From Antedon mediterranea (lineage: Eukaryota; Echinodermata; Crinoidea; Comatulida; Antedonidae): DNA of 60,000 nucleotides. The stretch is taken from the NCBI RefSeq assembly GCF_964355755.1, contig NC_092674.1, forward strand, positions 1,619,001-1,679,000, written 5' to 3'. This document shows positions 1-10,760 of the stretch, piece by piece. Below the pieces are notes generated by a model, which worked only from the letters and a program-made list of their open reading frames with translations, had not been told where the DNA came from and did not search any database. The position numbers and the translations under genes were made by a program. Position 1 is the stretch's first letter. Every line of letters begins with the position of its first letter.

Positions 1-21
1 GGTTCTGACGAGCACACAGTG
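1..21 (+). other. possible 3' end of an upstream exon (splice donor at 22)
   Basis: The window opens with a sequence ending GTG|GTAAGT, a near-consensus splice donor. The next acceptor downstream on this strand is TTACTTTCAG at 916-925, just before the first visible exon of the PHD-OTU-transposase gene. This stretch may therefore be the end of its first, perhaps untranslated, exon. Only 21 bases are visible, so frame and coding status cannot be judged. Confidence 0.35.
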
Positions 22-925
22 GTAAGTCATTCATAATTATTTACAGTTCATTTTTTAATAGTTAATCATTATTCAGTGTATAAAGAATGCTTTAATTTAA
101 ATATCTACAACGGTATTCAAGTTATTTATTTGTGCGAATCGCAATTTTTCGCGTATACGCATTCGCAGTTTAATTTTTACCCAAAAATCATCAAACTAAT
201 CATTTTGACTAATAATGATATAAAGAATTGAAAAACAATAAAGCCTAAGTTAAGCAATTTGATTTGTGTACTTGTTTTTTTTCTTTTTCTCTTTTGTGGC
301 GCAAACACCACTTTTATTCACATTCATATTATCTCATATTACATAAAATCGTATTATTTAACTTGTAAATGTCGTTACAGTTCATAAGTAACATTTTTAC
401 ATATATGAATTCTGTATTACTCCTTTTTTCATTAATTTTCTTATATTTTGTTATACACTTGACAGGATCATCATTATCATCTATCCCGTTTTAAAATAGT
501 TCACACATTTTCATTTGTTTGTTTTCATTTTACAACCCGGATTATACAATATATTTATATACATGATAAAAATAAACAATAATAGCTCAGTACCACCAGT
601 AACCCGTATCACTGTAATTCTTTTTCTGTTAATCGTATCAAATTAGAAATTATATTATCATAATCTTATTTCTTAAAGCTACCCATTTTTCTATACTTTT
701 TTCTTTATTGTTATATGTTTCACATTCAATGTTATATAACATATTGCTTTTAAATGAATTCCATAAAGATTTACCGACTGGCTTATTTAGTGCAGATAAC
801 ATTTTTATTCTATAAATAGTAAATGCTGCAAAAGTGTAAATATAATCTGATAAATATAATGTGTACTTGCTAATGATAGGACCTTACAATTGCTTTCAAA
901 CCAATTGTTCTTATTTTACTTTCAG
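22..925. other. gene-free stretch, probable first intron
   Basis: A+T-rich sequence with no convincing ORF. It begins with a donor (22-27) and ends with a polypyrimidine tract and acceptor (916-925), so it is best read as a 5' intron of the gene that starts translation at 929. Terminal inverted repeats matching the 3' flank of the gene were sought by eye and not found. Confidence 0.4.
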
Positions 926-1934
926 AATATGTACAGACAAAAAAGGCAGCACAAAAAAACTAGACCTTGTTTAACTTGTTTTGATTGTGACAAGAAAAAA
1001 ACGGGGAAATACTTTTGTGGTGTTTGTAAGTTTGCGTGCAACAATGACAGTATATTTTGTGATTATTGCTTACGCTGGTTCCACATATTGTGCGAAAACT
1101 TAACTAAAGCAAACTTGCATAGCTTAGGTAACTCTCCTTTGCATTTCACTTGTTCCGAATGCTGTAGCCCTAATGGCAGTTTTGATTTTTTGGCCTCATT
1201 AGAGCGTATTGATTCAGCTACCAAAAACAATTACAATATACTTGACATAGCGCAAAGTGAACGTTTATTTCTACGTAATCATCGCTTTAGTAAACCCCCG
1301 TTTACGATATCTCAACAGTATGTCATCGATGCTGTTTCTACAAGTATAATGAACAAATGTGGAGGTGGGCGTTTAATCCCTGTATCTGTCGCTGGTGACG
1401 GTAGCTGCTTGTTTAATGCCGTAGCTGTTGCTTTGACTGGCAATGAAAACATTGCTACTGAACTTCGCGTAAGAACATTTGTTGATATGGTAGAAAAAGA
1501 AACATTCTACAAGGAACTGCACAAACATTCAAAAATTGCTTTAACCAGTCCTGATTACAATCTCGCTTGTTCAGATTGTAGTCGTGAAAGCGGTTATTCT
1601 TCAGCTTGGCAGATACAGGCGTTGTCTAGTGTTATAGGGCAAGAAATTATTTCTGTGTATCCTCCTTATAATGGCGTTACTGACAATGCACATCGCATAT
1701 TGAATAGAAGTTTTTATCCTTGCGAAGAAACAGCTGACAGACATCCGATTTTTATTATGTGGACTAGTACACTATTACCTTCTTCAAAGGGTACGTGGAT
1801 TCCTAACCACTTTGTCCCGTTATTGGACAGTTCTTTAATAGATGAGAGAGTGTGTTTACCCGAAATATTGTCATCTTGCTTGTCATCTACTTCGTATGAC
1901 GACATTGGTCACAAGAAAGTAATCAAAAGGAAAG
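926..1934 (+). CDS. exon 1: PHD finger and OTU-like cysteine protease
   Basis: Translation probably starts at ATG 929, three bases after the acceptor ending at 925; an upstream in-frame ATG at 890 lies on the intron side. Residues 30-78 have the C4HC3 pattern of a PHD finger: C30, C33, C44, C47, H52, C55, C75, C78. Residues about 148-299 form an OTU-like domain. Its nucleophile loop GDGSCLFNA contains C160, and the late histidine is H294 in PNHFVPLL. OTU proteases cleave ubiquitin or ubiquitin-like conjugates with such a Cys-His pair, and both residues are intact here. The exon ends AAA G|GTAAAT (phase 1). Beyond that point the frame runs only to a stop at 1957. Confidence 0.85.
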
Positions 1935-4900
1935 GTAAATTAGGCCTACTCTACTAATTTAGACAAATGGTTTCTTATTTATTTGTACAAATTTAAAAAA
2001 AATAAAATTTTAGGATAAGAATACACAAAACTTATCCGTACGTAGTGTACGCAATAGATTGGTTCATTGTTATTTTTTATTGTAACGAAGTTATCTCAGA
2101 GGTGTGTTTATATTATTGACCGAGATAAATCTAAATTTTTATAGTTCAAAAAAAGAAAAGGCGACCGAAAATGAAAGAACGAATCGCAACTATAGTACCC
2201 ATATCATCTGATTCCGTTGACTCAACACCACAGGTTGATCCTACAGACTTTCCCTCCACTTCTGTTGATACACAACCTTGCCATAAACGGGATATGATTT
2301 CCCTATCTCCACTGTCCACGCCCAACAGCGACAACGTACCCTTGTCGATGACAACGCCCGACTTGAAAACCACAACAGATACGCAACATGCAAGAGGTAG
2401 TGTTTTGTTCTGTTATTTTTTTTTTAACAAAGACATGTTTTATTTAATAAGTGTAGGCGTCTATAGAAAACTGAGATATCTGATTGTATCTACATCAAAT
2501 ACAATTGTGTGTTTGTACTTATCGATATGAATCTACATTTTTATAGTGCGAAAAAAGAAAACAAGGCGACCGAAGAAGAAGCAACGAATCGCAACCACAG
2601 TAACCATATCATCTGATTCCGTTGACTCAACACTTGATCCTACAGACTTTCTCTCCACTTCTGTTGATAGACAACCTTTCCATAAACGTGATATGATTTC
2701 CATATCTCCACTCTCCACATCAAACAGCGACAACGGCAAAAAGACAGACACAAATGCCACGATGGCTAATTTAGAGGGCTATCCAGCTACCTCTTTTTTT
2801 AACCAATCTTCCAATATAGATTCTGATCTGATTTCATTATCACACCCATTTTCTGACCCCAACAAGAACAGCAATGATCATGCAGACACCAATGAAAAGT
2901 TACTACCTAATCATAATGATGTATTGCATATGCCTATAACAGGAAAGCCTTCCGATAGTGTGATTTTCCAATCCCCAATTTGTAACCCCCACAGCGAAAT
3001 CATAAAGGAAAAAAGCACCATAAAAACTATGCAACATGAAGGTAAGTGTTTTGTTCGTTTTGATCTTCGCATTACAAGATCTGTGTTAGAAAACACAAAT
3101 TTTAGATATATCTAAGTTTTCTAGATCTAAAAAACTCAGATATTTGAGTTTCCTAGAATTATGAAATTTAAATAACAAGATCCGAGTTTCAATCTTCAAA
3201 TATAAAAATCAAATCACATAATACAGTAAATCGTGTCATTATTAATAAGAGGGTAGTGTTTAAAATACACCTATCATTGTAAGTACTGTTATTTGCAATA
3301 TAGTACTGCGGTCAACCTGCATAAAATGCGCCTAAAATGTATAACATGATATAGAACACTGTTCAATGTCTGGTTGTTTATCATGTATGTTATTTACCTT
3401 TAAAAGGCAAAAGAAAAGCTCCCAGCAATAGCCTGAAAATATAGGGGAATACATTTGTAGTTATGTATTGCATTATGGTTTGACAAATATTTTATATATT
3501 TTCAAAAAGGAAAACAGCAGAGGCGACACACTGTATTTTTCAAGATTGAAGATGTCGGTGATAATTCACCAATTATATTTTCTTCGTCCGAGTCTGAAGT
3601 TGATCCTACAGACTTTCCCTCCAATTCTGTTGATACACAACCTTTCCATAAACGGGATATGATTTCCATATCTCCACTGTCCACACCCAACAGCGACAAC
3701 GTACCCATGTCGATGACAACGCCCGACTTGAAAACCACAAAAGATACGCAACATGCAGGAGGTAGTGTTTTGTTCTGTTTTTTTTTTTGTAAAAAATAAA
3801 TGTTTTATTCAATAAGTGTAGGTGTCTATAGGAAACTGAGATATCTGATTGTATCTAGATCAAATAACATTGTGTGTTTGTACTTATCGATATGAATCTA
3901 CATTTTTATAGTACGAAAAAAGAAAACAAGGCGACCGAAGAAGAAGCAACGAATCGCAACCATAGCAACCATATCGTCTGATTCCGTTGACTCAACACCA
4001 CAGGTTGATCCTACAGACTTTCCCTCCACTTCTGTTGATAGACAACCTTTCCATAAACGTGATATGTTTTCCATATCTCCAATCTCCACACCAAACAGCG
4101 ACAACGTACCCTTGTCGATGACAACGCCCGACTTGAAAACTACAACAGCTACGCAACATGCAGGAGGTAGTGTTTTGTTCTGTTTTTTTTTTTTTTAACA
4201 AAGACATGTTTTATTTAATAAGTGTAGGTGTCTATAGAAAACTGAGATATCTGATTGTATCTACATCAAATACAATTGTGTGTTTGTACTTATCGATATG
4301 AATCTACATTTTTATAGTGCGGAAAAAGAAAACAAGGCGACCGAAGAAGAAGCAACGAATCGCAACCACAGTAACCATATCTTCTGATTCCGTTGACTCA
4401 ACACTTGATCCTTCAGACTTTCTCTCCACTTCTGTTGATAGACAACCTTTCCATAAATGTGATGTGATTTCCATATCTCCACTCTCCACATCAAACAGCG
4501 ACAACGGCAAAAAGACAGACACTAATGCCACGATGGCTAATTTTGAGGGCATTCCAGCTACCTCTTTTTTTAACCAATCTTCCAATATAGATTTTGATCA
4601 TCAATTTTCTGACCCCAACAACGACAGCAGTGATCATGCAGACACCAATGAAAAGTTACTACCTAATCGTAATGATGTATTGCATATGCCTATAACAGGA
4701 AAGCCTTCTGATAGTGTGATTTTCCAATCCCCAATTTGTAACCCCCACAGCGAAATCATAAAGGAAAGAAGCACGTCGATGACAACGCCCGACTTGAAAA
4801 CCACAAAAACTATGCAACATGAAGGTAAGTGTTTTGTTCGTTTTGATCTTCGCATTACAAGAATAGATCTGTGTTAGAAAACACAAATTTTAGATATATC

Positions 4901-7900
4901 TAAGTTTTCTAGATCTAAAAAACTCAGATATTTGAGTTTCCTATATTTATGAAATTTAAATAACAAGATCCGAGTTTCAAGCTTCAAATATAAAAATCAA
5001 ATCACATAATACAGTAAGTCGTGTCATTGTTAATAAGAGGGTAGTGTTTAAAATACACCTATCATTGTAAGTACTCATTGTTATTTGCCAAAAATAGTAC
5101 TGCGGTCAACCTGCATAAAATGCGGCTAAAATGTATATCATGATATAGAACACGATTCAATGTCTGATTGTTTATCATGTATGTTATTTACCTTTAAAAA
5201 GCAAAGGAAAAGCTCCCAGCAATAGCCTGAAAATATAGGGGAATACATGTATAGTTATGCATTGCATTATGGTTTGACAAATATTTTATATATTTTCAAA
5301 AAGGAAAACACCAGAGGCGACACACTGTATTTTTCAAGATTGAAGATGTCGGCGATAATTCACCATTTATATTTTCTTCGTCCGAGTCTGAAGTTGATCC
5401 TACAGACTTTCCCTCCACTTCTGTTGATACACAACCTTTCCATAAACGGGATATGATTTCCATATCTCCACTGTTCACACCAAATAGCGACAACGTACCC
5501 ATGTCGATGACAACGCCCGACTTAAAAACCACGAAAGTAACGAATCATGCAGGAGGTAGTGTTTTGATCTGTTGTTTTTTTTTTAACAAAGTAATGTTTT
5601 ATTCAATAAGTGTAGGTGTCTATAGGAAACTGAGATATCTGAATGTATCTAGATCATATAACATTGTGTGTTTTTACTTATCGATATGAATCTACATTTT
5701 ATAGTGCGGAAAAAGAAAACAAGGCGACCGAAGAAGAAGCAACGAATCGCAACCATATCATCTGATTCCGTTGACTCAACACCACAGGTTGATCCTACAG
5801 ACGTTCCCTCCACTTCTGTTGATAGACAACCTTTCCATAAACGTGATATGATTTCCATATCTCCACGCTCCACACCAAACAGCGACAACAGCAAAAAGAC
5901 AGACACAAATGCCACGATGGCTAATTTTAAGGGCATTCCAGCTACCTCTTTTTTTAGCCAATCTTCCGATATAGATTTTGATTTGATTTCATTATCACAT
6001 CAATTTTCTGACTCCAACAACGACAGCAGTGATCATACAGACACCAATGAAAAGTTACTACCTAATCGTAATGATGTATTGCATACGCCTATAACAGGAA
6101 GGCCTTCCGGCGATAGTGTGATTTTCCAATCCCCAATTTGTAACCCCCACAGCGAAATCATAAAGGAAAAAAGCACGTCGATGACAACGCCCGACTCGAA
6201 AACCACAAAAACTATGCAACATGAAAGTAAGTGTTTTGTTCGTTTTGATCTTCGCATTACAAGATCTGTGTTAGAAAACACAAGTTTTAAATATATCTAA
6301 GTTTCCTAGATCTAAAAAACTCAGATATTTGAGTTTCTTAAATTTATGATATTTCAATAACAAGATTCGAGTTTCATTATTCAAATAGAAAACTCAAATC
6401 ACCAAATACAGTAAATCGTGTCATTATTAATAAGAGGGTAGTGTTTAAAATACACCTATCATTGTAAGTACTGTTATTTGCAATAGTACTGCGGTCAACC
6501 TGCATAAAATGCGGATAAAATGTATCATGATATAGAACACGATTCAATGTCTGATTGTTTATCATGTACTGTATGTTATTTACCGTTAAAAAGCAAAAGA
6601 AAAGCTCCCAGCAATAGCATGAAAATATAGGGGAATACATTTGTAAGTTATGTATTGCTTTATGGTTTGACAAATATTTATATATTTTTAAAAAGGAAAA
6701 AAACAGAGGGGACACACTGCATTTGTCAAGATTGAAGACGTCGGCGATAATTCACCAATTATATTTTCTTCGTCCGAGTCTGAAGTTGCTCTAAGTAATT
6801 CCGAAACACGATACAGTCACATAAACAATTCATTTAGTTCTGATCTGGAAAAGCAAGGTTCGTTATTTAATTTACACAACCTAATTGAAACACTATATTA
6901 ATAAAATCTACATTATCTTTGTGTGACACAATATTCGAAAACAAAATTCATTATCATTTCCAATATGCAATTAAAATTAAAATAATTCTGTTTATTTTTG
7001 TGGGAAATTGTGACGGCTGATATCTTTTATTTTCCAAATAAAACTATCTTTAGATGTATCGACTACGTTTTAGCGTGTTCTTAAGGTACAATTACATGTT
7101 ACTAATATACTAATATTCTATTGTGAAAATATTACATATAAAATAGAAAATGCATGCATCATACATTTGCTCCAAAGTAACTATTGAAATAAAGTTTATA
7201 AACAGTGCCCGCAAAAAAGGAAACATGCCTATTACTGTTATTAAATATTTTGAAATTTTCAATATGCTTCGTTTTAGGTGACCGAATGTCGTGCAAAAGG
7301 TTCACAAAGCGGTTGTTAAACAAAAAATTTGTTCAGGTGTCTGAACTATACCAAATCCTCATGAAAACATCAGAAAATGCAACATTCCCAGACATTCCGC
7401 AGGGTGTTAAAGAAAATATGTTATTTGTTGTCAACAATGAAGGCAATGTACAACAACGTTTTGGAGGTGGTCGTAGCTTCTTTCCTGATGATTGTGGTGT
7501 ATGGGACTCGTCAAGTAGTAGTACTCCGAAGACACAGTTCACAAGAGTAGCTGGAAGGCTTATCACCATTGTCTTTAAGTGTGATAGATTTTGCATTAAA
7601 AAAAACGGTACTTGGGTCCCGCTCGTACCACAACCGACTAATATTATAACTTTGCATAGGTGTTATTGTAAATTAAAACGAGACAAAGGGTACAAAAAAC
7701 GAGTGTCGTGGATAGAAAACGAAAACGAAAAAATGAACAACTTCAATAGGCCTAAAGCAGTAGTTGAATACATTGGCAATTTTCCTTTTACCATTTCGTC
7801 ACATGGTAATGACAGACATACACACACAGAATACGTACGTACTCATCCGAAAGTTCTACGTGATGCTGAATGTAGACTTGTCCATTCCAAACCCAGGGAT

Positions 7901-9157
7901 ACTTACGCAGATATGGTTTTTTCTAACCCCGAAAGCGCACCCAGAGATATGAAACAACTGAGAAATTTGAAATATAACCGATCAAAAAAACTCACCACAG
8001 GTAGTAGGTCTAATGTTGCCGATGATATACAAAATTTAATAACCGAATTAACAAAACATGAATTTGTAAAAAAAGTCTTTGCTGTACCTAATCAGCCTCC
8101 TTGTGTAATTCTGTACACAAACAATCAAATTAATGACTTACGAAGGTTTTGTTGTGGCAATATTTCTCAAAGTATACTAGGGATCGATAGGACTTTTAAC
8201 TTGGGGGCTTGCTATTTAACGGTTACTGTTTTTAAAAACACTCTATTGCTTAAAAAAGAAGCAAATGATCATCCCATTTTTGTCGGCCCGATGCTATTAC
8301 ACTGGGATGGTCGGTACAGCACGTATCTTGATTTCTTTACACATTTGCGTTGTCAGCTTGACAGTGACATAAACAATTCCGAAGTTGGTATGAGTTGTAA
8401 TATGGTCATAGGTTCCGACGAAGAAAAGGCAATTTTGAAAGCTTTAAACTTTTCTTTCCCCAATTCGCGACACATATTGTGCACAAGGCATATCAAGCAA
8501 AATGCATCTCGTTACTTGCTTGAAAAGCAAGGAGCAAATAATAAGTACCGACAAATAATACTAAACAAAATCTTTTCGCCGTCCGGATTACTTGGGAGTA
8601 CAAACATTTCACAATTTGACAAACGTTCACTACAATTGGAAATAGATTTCCAAAAACAAGTTCCACTATTTGGAAATTATTTTAGAGATAAACTGTGCCC
8701 AACCTTAAAAGAAAAGGTTTTCAGACCCAATATTACCGACCGAGTGATTCCGGACCGTTGGACAAACAACAACTGCGAAAGCATAAATCACATTCTAAAA
8801 CTATCCATTAACTGGAAACCACAAAGGCTTCCAGATTTAGTACAAATTCTACACAAAATTGCGAAATTACAATATGCAGACGCCCGGCGTGCAATTCACG
8901 GACAAGGCAATTTTTACGTTATCCCTAGATTAAAGAAATATACAGTGCCAAATTCGGTTTGGATAGGGAAATCTGAAGATGAAAAAAACAAATATGTTTT
9001 ACGATTTTTGAAAATATCACTGAACAAAACAGTTGCAAAAACAACAACATCTAAAGACGGGAAATTAATTATTCCTGCAACACCACAATGTGCTAAAAAA
9101 CCAGGACAAAAAAAAAGAACCAGAGTTGCAAAAACCACATCATTCAGTAAGAAATAA
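929..9157 (+). CDS. spliced gene: PHD finger - OTU protease - repeated linker - MULE transposase
   Basis: Gene model: join of 929-1934, 2145-2396, 2547-3041, 3510-3761, 3912-4166, 4318-4824, 5304-5555, 5705-6226, 6696-6857 and 7278-9157. The total is 5583 bases, or about 1860 residues if every exon is used. Every junction is phase 1, and the frame stays open from the ATG at 929 to the TAA at 9155-9157. The order is a C4HC3 PHD finger, an OTU-like cysteine protease, an array of basic and Ser/Thr-rich linker modules, and a Mutator-like DDE transposase. Mutator-like elements that carry a ubiquitin- or SUMO-type protease are known (for example plant KI-MULEs with a Ulp1 domain), so an autonomous transposon is the simplest reading. 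A domesticated gene is the alternative: no terminal inverted repeats or target duplication were found, and the frame is undamaged. The OTU part also resembles, from memory only, proteins annotated vertnin-like in invertebrates. Exon boundaries are predicted from sequence alone. Confidence 0.75.
2145..2396 (+). CDS. linker exon A1
   Basis: 252 bases between the acceptor TTTTTATAG and the donor AGAG|GTAGTG, phase 1 at both ends. It encodes a basic stretch (KKKRRPKMKER) that resembles a nuclear localisation signal or AT-hook-like core. This is followed by a Ser/Thr/Pro-rich segment with the words ISSDSVDST and KRDMISLSPLSTPNSDN. First member of the tandem exon array. Confidence 0.7.
2547..3041 (+). 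CDS. linker exon B1 (long form)
   Basis: 495 bases, acceptor TTTTTATAG, donor GAAG|GTAAGT, phase 1-1. It starts with the basic RKKKTRRPKKKQR block, followed by the SSDSVDST and KRDMISISPLST words of the A exons. About 85 further residues rich in Ser, Asn, Asp and Pro follow. The A-like first half indicates that the A and B exons arose from one another. Confidence 0.75.
3510..3761 (+). CDS. linker exon C1
   Basis: 252 bases, phase 1-1. The first part differs from A and B: it encodes KQQRRHTVFFKIEDVGDN and then PIIFSSSESEV, a hydrophobic patch followed by Ser and Glu that resembles a SUMO-interacting motif. The second part repeats the A-type PTDFPS and KRDMISISPLST words. The proposed acceptor (TTTTCAAAAAG) has a poor pyrimidine tract, but it is the only nearby one that keeps phase 1. 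The donor is GGAG|GTAGTG. Confidence 0.6.
3912..4166 (+). CDS. linker exon A2
   Basis: 255 bases, acceptor TTTTTATAG, donor GGAG|GTAGTG, phase 1-1. Near-identical to A1, 1767 bases upstream. It carries the RKKKTRRPKKKQR basic block and the SSDSVDST and KRDMFSISPIST words. It is one codon longer than A1. Confidence 0.7.
4318..4824 (+). CDS. linker exon B2 (long form)
   Basis: 507 bases, phase 1-1, the second copy of exon B, 1771 bases from B1. It has the same basic block and Ser/Thr-rich body. It differs from B1 by small in-frame indels, including an added STSMTTPDLKTTK-type segment near its 3' end that also occurs in the A and C exons. The frame has survived these indels, which suggests selection or very recent duplication. 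Confidence 0.72.
5304..5555 (+). CDS. linker exon C2
   Basis: 252 bases, phase 1-1, the second copy of exon C, 1794 bases from C1 and almost identical to it. It carries the IEDVGDN and IFSSSESEV words followed by the A-type segment. The acceptor is as weak as in C1, and the donor is GGAG|GTAGTG. Confidence 0.6.
5705..6226 (+). CDS. linker exon B3 (long form)
   Basis: 522 bases, phase 1-1, the third copy of exon B. It follows C2 directly, so the third unit lacks an A exon. The last exonic base is A (GAAA|GTAAGT) instead of the G seen in B1 and B2. The donor still fits consensus, but the junction codon changes from GGA-type to AGA-type. The reading frame is intact. Confidence 0.72.
6696..6857 (+). 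CDS. linker exon D (divergent C-type)
   Basis: 162 bases, phase 1-1. The 5' half matches exon C (KIEDVGDN, IFSSSESEV). The 3' half is unique: it reads ALSNSETRYSHINNSFSSDL and ends LEKQ before the donor CAAG|GTTCGT. It is probably the ancestral last linker exon, into which the duplication did not extend. Confidence 0.6.
7278..9157 (+). CDS. last exon: Mutator-like (MULE) DDE transposase domain
   Basis: 1880 bases after the acceptor TTCGTTTTAG, giving about 625 residues that end at TAA 9155-9157. The RNase H-fold transposase core has aspartate 1 in GIDRTFNLG (codon 8186), aspartate 2 in GSDEEKA (codon 8417), a C-x2-H pair in LCTRHIKQN, and glutamate in NNNCESINHILK (codon 8777). This is the usual MULE order, with the glutamate in a TNN-x-ES-x-N context, so the catalytic triad is complete. 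The C-terminus is very basic (KKPGQKKRTR). The ATG at 7205 lies on the intron side; the phase-1 acceptor joins exactly to exon D. No stop or frameshift is present. Confidence 0.85.
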
Positions 9158-10314
9158 GAGTTGTATCAAGACTTGAAAGAATTAATGGTGAAGATTTTAC
9201 TTAGGCTATTTTATATTCACACTTATTTGAAACTCATAATCTACAATAATTACACTCTTTTTATAATAATATTGTTTTGTATATGTTTTTAACTTAATAT
9301 CATTTATATTAAATCAGTATATACTTGTATAATACAAAGATTTGAATGTGAAAAAAATAGTACCGTATTTATTCGAATAAATTGAATAAATGCAACCCAA
9401 CCCCTCTAATTAGGGCGACAATTACACAAACTAATTTTTACTCTATTTAACACGTCGTGATGTAATTGTATTGTAGTTTTCATATTGAAGAGGTTCCGAG
9501 ATATCTATTGAACCATTTTACACCAAAAAAAAAAAATAAAAAGTGCATTAAGCTTATTCAATCGGTTTCCCTAAATTTTGTCGAAGAACCCCATTATCCA
9601 CGCCATCAATGTGTCAAAAGCTAGTAATTTGATTAAATGTTCTCAGTTGTGTTTTATGTCGCACATTTAATAATTCCACATCTCGTACGTTTTACTATTA
9701 CTTTAACAATGAAACGTTTATTATTAAAGGTAGGCCTACCTTAGTTTCTCGTGTTATTAATTCTGTTTGCACTTATTAAATCTATCTTTTTATATTAATT
9801 ATTGTTAAAGTTAAGTCGCATTTTAAATATACTTATGTATTTACTCCAGTATTTGTCACAGTGTTAAATTTTTATTATTTAATAACGCATTTACTAGATA
9901 GCATTTACAGATTATTATTGCAATTTTAAATATGTTTATATTGGTTTGTACATGGAGGTCCTCCATGGTTTGTATAACACTACTTCCTAAAAACATACGT
10001 TCTCTGTCTAACAATTTTTAAAAGCAATGCAATCGTATCCGATTTAGATTGACAACTTAGCAGTTGTAAATATTCAGTTTTGCAATTAGCATTAAGTTAT
10101 AAAATTTCTTTTTTCTTTTAAACTTTTGTTCGATAATTTGTATTTTTTCTCCACATAGAATATAAATCACTTTGCCTTCAACAAACATGTGTATTAAGTT
10201 TGTTCTTTTTCAAAAAAAAATTCACAAATTGATATTTTATTGAGTTTCAACCTATACCTAAAAAAACATTAGATTTCAGTATGTTTTGTGTGTTTTTTTT
10301 TACAAATTAAATTT

Positions 10315-10760
10315 AGGTAGATGTTGATAATACATTTGATATCTTGAATCAAGTTTGTATACCTCAAAAACATTATATTTAATGCCTTTCCTCTGGTCAA
10401 GAGACGAGATAAGCCCTTGACCAATGTTAGGACCAATCAAGGTGCTTTAAACAGTCCTGGCTTTGTTTGTATCAAACCTGTTAGTGGCGGTAATTATCGC
10501 TGTTGGTTTTTATTTTAATAAAATAAAAAATAAAAAAATAAAAAAGGAATTATGTTACAGATTTTCAGTTGTGTTCTCATGTATTATTTAAAACATGAAA
10601 AATGTTATTTATTTACTACACTATGTTATTTAAATTTAGTTTGTTGTAGTTAAACAAACATGGCTAGATGTTGATAATACATCTGATATCTTGAATCGAG
10701 TTTGTACCTCGAAAACAAAATGAAATTTAGTACTAAAAAGATGTTACAGACTTGAGTTGT
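10315..10760 (+). repeat. degenerate direct repeat, ~340 bp apart
   Basis: The words AGATGTTGATAATACAT, GATATCTTGAATC and AGTTTGTA occur at about 10320-10365 and again at about 10666-10710. A second pair, TTACAGA and AGTTGTGTTCTCATGT, occurs near 10553 and 10740. Two diverged copies of one unit flank the A-rich tail at 10515-10545. Confidence 0.6.

Larger units (their letters stand above)
2100..6880 (+). repeat. tandem duplication of a ~1.78 kb exon-intron unit (about 2.6 copies)
   Basis: Exons and introns repeat together. A starts at 2145 and 3912; B at 2547, 4318 and 5705; C or D at 3510, 5304 and 6696. The period is about 1.77-1.79 kb for the first two units and about 1.39 kb for the last, which lacks the A part. 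Intron sequences, such as the stretch with TGTAGGTGTCTATAG after A and C, are copied as faithfully as the exons. This points to recent unequal exchange. Confidence 0.9.

Noticed and set aside
2146-6281. ORFs on the - strand across the linker exons
   Set aside because: Antisense shadows that recur with each duplicated unit; the + strand has consistent splice sites and phase.
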